DNA of 64,000 bases from Chitinophagaceae bacterium. GTDB lineage: Bacteria > Bacteroidota > Bacteroidia > Chitinophagales > Chitinophagaceae. Position numbers and translations under genes: made by a program. Under the pieces are notes generated by a model, which was not told the DNA's origin, searched no databases, and was given only the letters and a program-made list of their open reading frames with translations. Each line of letters starts with the position of its first letter. Positions within the stretch are counted from its first letter, which is position 1. The DNA is taken from assembly GCA_947454155.1 (NCBI GenBank), contig CANGIT010000002.1:146508-210507 (forward strand), in the 5' to 3' direction. Below are positions 55,314-61,067 of the stretch, piece by piece.

Positions 55314-55372
55314 AGGGAGCGTTTGAAAAATTTAACCCTAAACACTTAAATCATAAACCATAAACATTTACC

Positions 55373-55864
55373 ATGCCTTCATTCGATCTGGTTAGCAAAG
55401 TAGACCTCCAAACATTAGACAATGCCATCAATGTGGTAAAAAAAGAAATCACCAACCGTTTCGATTTTAAAGATTCCCATGTGGTGATTGATCTGAATAA
55501 AAAAGAATTCAAGCTTTCGCTGGAAGGTGATAGCGAAATGAAAATCGATCAGATGGTAGATGTGCTCATCAGCAGAAGTATGAAGCAAGGCCTGGCGGCA
55601 GAAGTTTACGACCTCAGCAAGGAGGCCTACGCCAGCGGAAAAATCACCAAAAAAGAAGTGCCCGTCAGAAACGGCATCAAACAGGAAGATGCTAAAAAGA
55701 TCGTGAAGCTCATCAAAGACAGTGGCCTGAAAGTGCAGGCAGCCATCATGGACGACATCATCCGGGTGACCGGAAAGAAAATTGATGACCTCCAGGAGGT
55801 GATTGCCTTAAGCAAAACCTGGGATTTGGGTATCGCTTTGCAGTACATCAACATGAAAAGTTAG
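55373..55864 (+). CDS. YajQ-family nucleotide-binding protein
   Basis: 163 residues, the standard length, with two ferredoxin-like halves. MPSFDLVSKVDLQTLDNAIN, RFDFKDSHVVIDLNKKEF and VRNGIKQEDAKKIVKLIKDS are the family's conserved blocks; VRVTGKKIDDLQ-type sequence IRVTGKKIDDLQEVI follows. Some members bind cyclic di-GMP or tRNA; the function here is open. Cytoplasmic. Confidence 0.94.
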   Translation: MPSFDLVSKVDLQTLDNAINVVKKEITNRFDFKDSHVVIDLNKKEFKLSLEGDSEMKIDQMVDVLISRSMKQGLAAEVYDLSKEAYASGKITKKEVPVRNGIKQEDAKKIVKLIKDSGLKVQAAIMDDIIRVTGKKIDDLQEVIALSKTWDLGIALQYINMKS

Positions 55865-55880
55865 AATTACCCTTTAAAAA

Positions 55881-55912
55881 TTGAATTTTTCTGCGAAAAA
55901 ACCTTAGCTTCG
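55881..55912 (+). promoter_or_regulatory. Putative promoter of the bL31 gene
   Basis: TTG (55881-55883), 21-nt spacer, TAGCTTCG (55905-55912): one mismatch from TAnnTTTG, with a -33 element at an accepted distance. Leader about 46 nt. Confidence 0.45.
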
Positions 55913-55963
55913 CACCTCTAAAATAAACCTGTACGGCAAAATCCGTACGCAAAACAGATAAAA

Positions 55964-56221
55964 ATGAAAAAAGAAATTCATCCAAAGAGTTACAGAACCG
56001 TAGTGTTCAAAGACATGAGTAATGGTTATACCTTCCTCAGTCGCTCTACCGCCCACAGCAGCGAAACAATTGTTTGGGAGGGTGATGGTCAGGAATATCC
56101 TGTAATCAAACTAGAGATTTCCAACACATCGCATCCTTTTTACACTGGTAAAAACGTGTTGGTGGATACTGCAGGTCGTATCGACAAATTCAAAAAGCGT
56201 TACGAAAAGAAAGCCAAATAA
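55964..56221 (+). CDS. rpmE2: 50S ribosomal protein bL31, type B
   Basis: 85 residues. [20 protein letters not shown] and [22 protein letters not shown] are typical. It lacks the zinc-binding cysteines of the A type (no Cys at all), so this is the zinc-independent B type. It forms an inter-subunit bridge on the ribosome. The terminator follows 24 nt later. Confidence 0.96.
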   Translation: MKKEIHPKSYRTVVFKDMSNGYTFLSRSTAHSSETIVWEGDGQEYPVIKLEISNTSHPFYTGKNVLVDTAGRIDKFKKRYEKKAK

Positions 56222-56244
56222 GGCCTTCTGTTCTCATATTACCC

Positions 56245-56276
56245 AATCCCGAAGTATTTTACCTCGGGATTTTTTA
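56245..56276 (+). terminator. Terminator after the bL31 gene
   Basis: AATCCCGA (56245-56252) pairs with TCGGGATT (56264-56271), followed by TTTTATT. Confidence 0.88.
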
Positions 56277-56341
56277 TTGTCTTTATCTTCCTGTTTTCAT
56301 TCTCTTTATTCATCCAAAATGTTTCAGTATTTTTAACCCCG

Positions 56342-57373
56342 ATGAAGATTTACCTCGACGAACAGGCATGCAAGGCTACATTGGCGCCCTTGTCGCTTAC
56401 CAGGCATGTGGCGGATATTCGTGTAGGAATTCTTACGATTCTAGAAAAGTGGACGCTGTTGCTGAAAGGTCAGGCTGAAATTATTATCGGCGAATCCTGT
56501 CCCAAGAATGCGATTGCCATACCCGCTCATCTCATTCCCTGCATATCCAATTATCAATCCATTCTCAATAATCCCCAAAATAACACAGCGCCACAATTGT
56601 TTTATCCCTGGCATATCGTTCAACATAATGATTGGGCCATAAAAGAAGATTATCTCCTGTTGACAAAAGGCCGTAATGCAGCTTCAATCCCTTCTTCAGT
56701 ACAAACCGTCTGTCCCGAAAATATATTTATAGAAGAAGGAGCTGATTTGTCGTACTGCACAATCAACGCCGCACACGGACCGGTATACATTGGGAAAAAA
56801 GCGTTGGTGATGGAAGGCGTTTGCATCAGAGGACCTTTTGCCTTAGGAGAAAATGCTACGGTAAAAATGGGAGCCACCATTTATGGCGCTACAACCATTG
56901 GTCCCTATTGTGTTGCCGGTGGCGAAATCAAGAATTCCATGTTGATGGGCTACAGCAATAAAGCGCATGAAGGTTATTTGGGCGATAGTGTCATTGGTGA
57001 ATGGTGCAATTTAGGTGCGGGCACCGTCAATAGCAATGTGAAGAATAATGCTGCCTCTGCGGCTTACACCATCAACAGACAGGGTGATAAAGTGCAAGTT
57101 GGCCCCAAGGCCGGTTTGGTCATGGGCGATTACAGCCGAACGGCCATCAACACTTCGTTCAATACAGCCAGTATGGTGGGAGTGTGCTGCCATGTGATGC
57201 ACCGCGATTTTCCGCCTTCCTTTTTGCCCGATTTTTCCTGGGGTGAGGAAAGCTATCGATTAGACAAGGCTTTTGAACATATCGCCGGATGGAAACAGAT
57301 GAAGGGCCATCAGCTTACCGACAAAGAAAAACAAGTCCTCACAACATTATATTCAATTTCAAATCAACATTAA
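56342..57373 (+). CDS. GlmU-like putative sugar nucleotidyltransferase
   Basis: 343 residues. The N-terminal part (about 1-125) is a reduced nucleotidyltransferase-like domain (MKIYLDEQACKATLAPLSLT, with RHVADIRVGILTILEKW), as in the NTP_transf_4 family, without the full GlmU pyrophosphorylase signature. Residues about 130-290 form a left-handed beta-helix of hexapeptide repeats (VYIGKKALVMEGVCIRGPFA, GATIYGATTIGPYC, VIGEWCNLGAGTVNSNVKNN). It may transfer nucleotidyl or acyl groups to a sugar, but the substrate is unknown. It ends 4 nt before tpiA, so the two are likely co-transcribed. Confidence 0.85.
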   Translation: MKIYLDEQACKATLAPLSLTRHVADIRVGILTILEKWTLLLKGQAEIIIGESCPKNAIAIPAHLIPCISNYQSILNNPQNNTAPQLFYPWHIVQHNDWAIKEDYLLLTKGRNAASIPSSVQTVCPENIFIEEGADLSYCTINAAHGPVYIGKKALVMEGVCIRGPFALGENATVKMGATIYGATTIGPYCVAGGEIKNSMLMGYSNKAHEGYLGDSVIGEWCNLGAGTVNSNVKNNAASAAYTINRQGDKVQVGPKAGLVMGDYSRTAINTSFNTASMVGVCCHVMHRDFPPSFLPDFSWGEESYRLDKAFEHIAGWKQMKGHQLTDKEKQVLTTLYSISNQH

Positions 57374-57377
57374 CAAC

Positions 57378-58139
57378 ATGCGAAAACAAATTGCGGCAGC
57401 CAACTGGAAAATGAATCTAACACTTACAGAAGGTATCCAGCTGGCAGAAGATATTTTGAAAAACGAATTCGACCTAAATAAATCACGCGCTGTGTTGATG
57501 GCGGTGCCATTTCCCTATCTGATTTCTATTCAGCAGTTGCTGAAAGGGCAAGCTAACATACACGTGTGTGCGCAAAATTGTGCATCCACTAAAAATGGCG
57601 CTTATACCGGAGAGGTGAGTGCTGAAATGCTGAATAGCATTGGTGTGCATTATGTGTTGATAGGGCACAGTGAGCGACGTGAGTATTATCACGAAGACAA
57701 CGCATTGCTGGCTGCCAAAGTAAATCTGGCATTGGCCAATGAGGTGGTGCCGGTATTTTGTTGCGGTGAACCTTTGGCTGTTCGTGAAGCGGAAACACAA
57801 AATGCATTTGTAGAAAATCAACTGAAAGAAAGTATTTTTCATTTGAGTGCCGACCAAATGAAAGGATTCATTATCGCTTACGAGCCCATCTGGGCCATCG
57901 GTACAGGCAAAACAGCCAGCAGCGACCAGGCGCAGGAGTTGCATGCACACATCCGTTCCGTCATTGCTGCTCAGTATGGTGCAGAGGTGGCCGAAAGCGT
58001 AACCATTCTTTATGGAGGTTCGGTGAAAGCTGCCAACGCGGCCGATATTTTTGGTAAGCCCGATGTGGATGGCGGATTGGTGGGCGGAGCCAGCTTGATC
58101 GCATCAGAATTCAGTACCATCATCAAAAGTTTAAAATAG
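57378..58139 (+). CDS. tpiA: Triose-phosphate isomerase
   Basis: Interconverts dihydroxyacetone phosphate and glyceraldehyde 3-phosphate. 253 residues, normal length. NWKMN holds Lys11, YVLIGHSERR the catalytic His97, and AYEPIWAIGTGKTAS the catalytic Glu169 and flexible loop; LYGGSVKAAN binds the phosphate. Cytoplasmic. Four nt after the sugar nucleotidyltransferase gene. Confidence 0.97.
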   Translation: MRKQIAAANWKMNLTLTEGIQLAEDILKNEFDLNKSRAVLMAVPFPYLISIQQLLKGQANIHVCAQNCASTKNGAYTGEVSAEMLNSIGVHYVLIGHSERREYYHEDNALLAAKVNLALANEVVPVFCCGEPLAVREAETQNAFVENQLKESIFHLSADQMKGFIIAYEPIWAIGTGKTASSDQAQELHAHIRSVIAAQYGAEVAESVTILYGGSVKAANAADIFGKPDVDGGLVGGASLIASEFSTIIKSLK

Positions 58140-58209
58140 AACTCCCTCAGGTTTTTCATGGTTGGATAAATTTCAATCAGTGTTTTGCATGTACTAAAGC
58201 AAACTTATT

Positions 58210-59409
58210 TTGAATATCATACACATACTACGTCAAAATATAGCAGGAAAACTATTGAACCACCTGGCGGTGTTCCTGATCAATGTGATGATTGTAAGAC
58301 TGCTCGGCTCCAGCCAAAGCGGTATTTATTTCAATCAACTTTATGTTTTCAATTTTGTAGCGATGGTATGCAGTCTCGGGCTCGATTATGCGGCCATTGC
58401 GTGGATTGCAGGAAAACCTGTGTTGCAGGCCACTATTCACAGGATGTTGTTGAAAGTAGTACTGTTCTTTTTTATACTCTTGTTGTTGATCATCTTTGTA
58501 ATATTTCCCGTATTTCAGGTATCAATCGGACTACCCAATTGGGCCATTATTTTTTTCATCTCCGGCAACCTGATGATGATCTTGTTTCAGGGAGTATTGT
58601 CTGCATTACGGAGGTTCAATTTGCAGAACATCAGTTTGCTGGTCACCAACCTCAGTTTCATGGGCTATTTGTTGTTCATACAACATAGGGGTTTTGATTT
58701 GTGGTTCTGTGTTGGGATGGGGTATGGGCTTTTGTTTTTTGTACAGGGGTTATTGATGATGAGCTTCAGTTATAAGAAAGAAGTGATGATGCCAGCCATA
58801 GATGCAAAAGCTTTTTATGCACATGGTTTCAGGATCATGTTGTCGTCGCTGATTTATTTTTGTTTTCTAAGGATAGATAATTTTTTTGTTGAAAAATATT
58901 GCGACGCGGTCACACTCAGCAATTATGTGCAATGTGGTAAAGTGGGGCAATACTTTCTTTATTTCTCTTCAGTCATCAGTTCAACTTTGCTTCCTTTCAT
59001 CGCTTCCGAAAAAATTGCTGCCACCTATCACGAATGGAGCCGTATGATGCGGCCCTATTTTTTACTGATAGTGGCAGGCGCAGTTTTACTGGCGCTTTTC
59101 GGTAATTATTTTTACGCCAACTTGTTTGGCGAATCATTTGCTGGTATGCAGCGCATCATGCTCGTCATGCTGCCCGGATATGTATGCCTTGGATTACTTA
59201 CCCTTACCAATGCCGTATATATAGGAAAAGGAAACATAGCACCAATTTTTAAAGGAGACTTGTTGGGTTTGATGTTTGTTCTCCTTTTTGATCTTCTACT
59301 GGTGCCGCGGTTGGGTGTGATGGCCGCAGCTTCGGTTAGCGCTGTCGGTTATGTGCTGGTCTTTTTTTATTTGTGGAAAGGCATTCGCCAACAATTTGCT
59401 GAATTGTGA
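58210..59409 (+). CDS. Polysaccharide/oligosaccharide flippase-like membrane protein
   Basis: 399 residues with 11-12 hydrophobic helices, in the style of MOP-superfamily polysaccharide flippases (Wzx-like). Helix 1 includes LLNHLAVFLINVMIVRLLG followed by SSQSGIYFNQLYVF, the typical start; later helices include VVLFFFILLLLIIFVIFPVF and LLLIVAGAVLLALFGNYFY-like sequence, and the end has VLFDLLLVPRLGVMAAASVS. The start is a TTG at 58210; the first ATG is at codon 27 and would cut helix 1. TTATTTTG overlapping the TTG resembles a -7 box, so the start is uncertain. No glycosyltransferases are adjacent. Substrate unknown. Confidence 0.82.
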   Translation: MNIIHILRQNIAGKLLNHLAVFLINVMIVRLLGSSQSGIYFNQLYVFNFVAMVCSLGLDYAAIAWIAGKPVLQATIHRMLLKVVLFFFILLLLIIFVIFPVFQVSIGLPNWAIIFFISGNLMMILFQGVLSALRRFNLQNISLLVTNLSFMGYLLFIQHRGFDLWFCVGMGYGLLFFVQGLLMMSFSYKKEVMMPAIDAKAFYAHGFRIMLSSLIYFCFLRIDNFFVEKYCDAVTLSNYVQCGKVGQYFLYFSSVISSTLLPFIASEKIAATYHEWSRMMRPYFLLIVAGAVLLALFGNYFYANLFGESFAGMQRIMLVMLPGYVCLGLLTLTNAVYIGKGNIAPIFKGDLLGLMFVLLFDLLLVPRLGVMAAASVSAVGYVLVFFYLWKGIRQQFAEL

Positions 59410-59516
59410 GTTGAGTTGCCTGTGGTATGAAGTGTCTATCGCTGTTGAATTTTGTCAATTGATGCTGAATGATAAGCATTGTTTTTTAATCATGATTCCA
59501 TTTGTAGCTATTGCGC

Positions 59517-60047
59517 ATGAATCGATTGTTTTTATATCAATTATATCGCCATTCGAAAAAATGGTTTTTTGTTACGGTGATTTTTATTGCAGCCTATGCT
59601 TTTCTTTTTTTCAAAAAGATGGATATGGTTTTCTTTCCATACAACGATATGTTCAGCGGTTATGAAAATCCTGAATTAACTCATGAGATTTTTCGGTTGA
59701 AAGTCAATGGTCATCCCTTGCCGGTAACAGATTTGCCTTATTGGAAAAAAGATCTGCTGGAGGTGTCGGTCAATAAGTTTGCCAATTATAGCCTACATGA
59801 CAAGAGAAATCGATTGTCCATTTATTTTGAAGATCAATCACGAAAAAAAATATTCCCCCAATGGTTTCGTCAAAATCTATTGCCCGATGATGTGCAATTC
59901 AATAAATGGGGACGATGGTATGTACAAAAGTGCGGATGGGGAGTTTTGCATGCAAATGATACACTCAGTATCATGAAATATGAAGGTAAGTTGTTTGATC
60001 ATCAGTTTTACATTTTGGATTCCTCTATAATTGTTCAAGAACCATGA
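59517..60047 (+). CDS. Hypothetical single-pass membrane protein
   Basis: 176 residues from the ATG at 59517 (a TTG at 59511 adds two residues). One membrane segment, WFFVTVIFIAAYAFLFFKK, is followed by about 145 residues predicted outside, with FPYNDMFSGYENPELTHEIF, WKKDLLEVSVNKFANYSL and FNKWGRWYVQKCGWGVLHAN. No family recognised. The stop overlaps the next ATG as ATGA, so it is translationally coupled with the following membrane protein and likely works with it. Confidence 0.7.
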   Translation: MNRLFLYQLYRHSKKWFFVTVIFIAAYAFLFFKKMDMVFFPYNDMFSGYENPELTHEIFRLKVNGHPLPVTDLPYWKKDLLEVSVNKFANYSLHDKRNRLSIYFEDQSRKKIFPQWFRQNLLPDDVQFNKWGRWYVQKCGWGVLHANDTLSIMKYEGKLFDHQFYILDSSIIVQEP

Positions 60048-60868
60048 ATAAGCTGACGATATCTTTGGCCAGAATCGGTAAAATGCTGAAACCTCAACAG
60101 TGGTTGTTGCTTGTAGTTTTGGTGGAATGGTTAATTATGTTGTGTTCCGGAGTTGGCTTCTCGGGGTTAAAGGGGGATATTTTTTTCGATTTGGGGGTAG
60201 ATGTATTTCAATGGCTTTTTTTTGGACTGCATATTCCTCAGCTGATTTTAGATAATTATTGGTCAGCTGTTTTTATAGATGCAACAATATTCATCCTGAT
60301 GATTGGATTGGTCGTGAAGCCGCAGCGTTATAAACAGGCCATCGCTTTATTCATCTTACTTCTGTTATATTATGTTACACTTACGGCTTGTATGGGGCAT
60401 CGAAATTTTCAAACAGGCTTTGTATTGGTGATTTTCCCTTTTCTTTTTAAGGATGGCAAGGGGAGGAAAATGGCTTTTCAAGCCTTGATTTATTTTGTTG
60501 GTTTCTTTTATTTTTCGGCGGCTTGTTTCAAAATTGGTGGTACCGGATTTTTCAATTTGCACCACATGAGCGAAGTTTTGCAACGTCAATCTTTGGGCTA
60601 TAATTTTGAAAAAAACAATGAATGGAGAACTTGGTTGATTAATAGGTTGGTCAATCATCCTTCGATGGCTTATGTCGCCTTGCTGGCGTCTGTCATCGTG
60701 GAAGGGGCCACTTCGCTACTTTTCTTTACGCGCCGATTCAATACTTTTATTGCGTTGGGTTTGATTGTATTTCATGTTTTCAATTGGATACTGATGGATA
60801 TAAGTATGATTGGCCAATGCTCAATCTTAATATTTTTATTGATCAGCCATCATTTGACTGAAGAGTAG
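60044..60868 (+). CDS. Hypothetical polytopic membrane protein, possibly HTTM-like
   Basis: 274 residues with six or seven membrane helices (WLLLVVLVEWLIMLCSG, AVFIDATIFILMIGLVV, AIALFILLLLYYVTLTACMG, ALIYFVGFFYFSAACFKIGG, FIALGLIVFHVFNWILMDIS). The layout, with polar GHRNFQTGF and YFSAACFKIGGTGF loops, is reminiscent of HTTM (vitamin K carboxylase-related) membrane proteins, but this is weak. It overlaps the preceding gene by 4 nt. Function unknown. Confidence 0.7.
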   Translation: MNKLTISLARIGKMLKPQQWLLLVVLVEWLIMLCSGVGFSGLKGDIFFDLGVDVFQWLFFGLHIPQLILDNYWSAVFIDATIFILMIGLVVKPQRYKQAIALFILLLLYYVTLTACMGHRNFQTGFVLVIFPFLFKDGKGRKMAFQALIYFVGFFYFSAACFKIGGTGFFNLHHMSEVLQRQSLGYNFEKNNEWRTWLINRLVNHPSMAYVALLASVIVEGATSLLFFTRRFNTFIALGLIVFHVFNWILMDISMIGQCSILIFLLISHHLTEE

Positions 60869-60927
60869 GTTGGATACATATCTTAAAAAAAGTACTTAAA
60901 AAATTATGATTCATTTTTTTCTTGTAT

Positions 60928-60935
60928 TAGATTTG
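60928..60935 (+). promoter_or_regulatory. Possible -7 box for the SGNH-hydrolase gene
   Basis: TAGATTTG matches TAnnTTTG, 132 nt ahead of the ATG at 61068. No -33 TTG at the usual distance. The rest of the spacer shows nothing else. Confidence 0.3.
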
Positions 60936-61067
60936 TGATGTTTGATTAAATTTCTCAAGTTCATCAACTGAGAATTTGCTTTTAATCCACGCTATTCCTC
61001 GAAAGACTCCACAGTTTTACTGTTATTGAATGAGCTTATTTTTTACCTCGACCATAAATCAATTGTT

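Noticed and set aside
58185..58688. 167-codon plus-strand frame overlapping the flippase gene
   Set aside because: Different frame over a clear membrane protein; Cys/His-rich composition is a by-product of the overlap.
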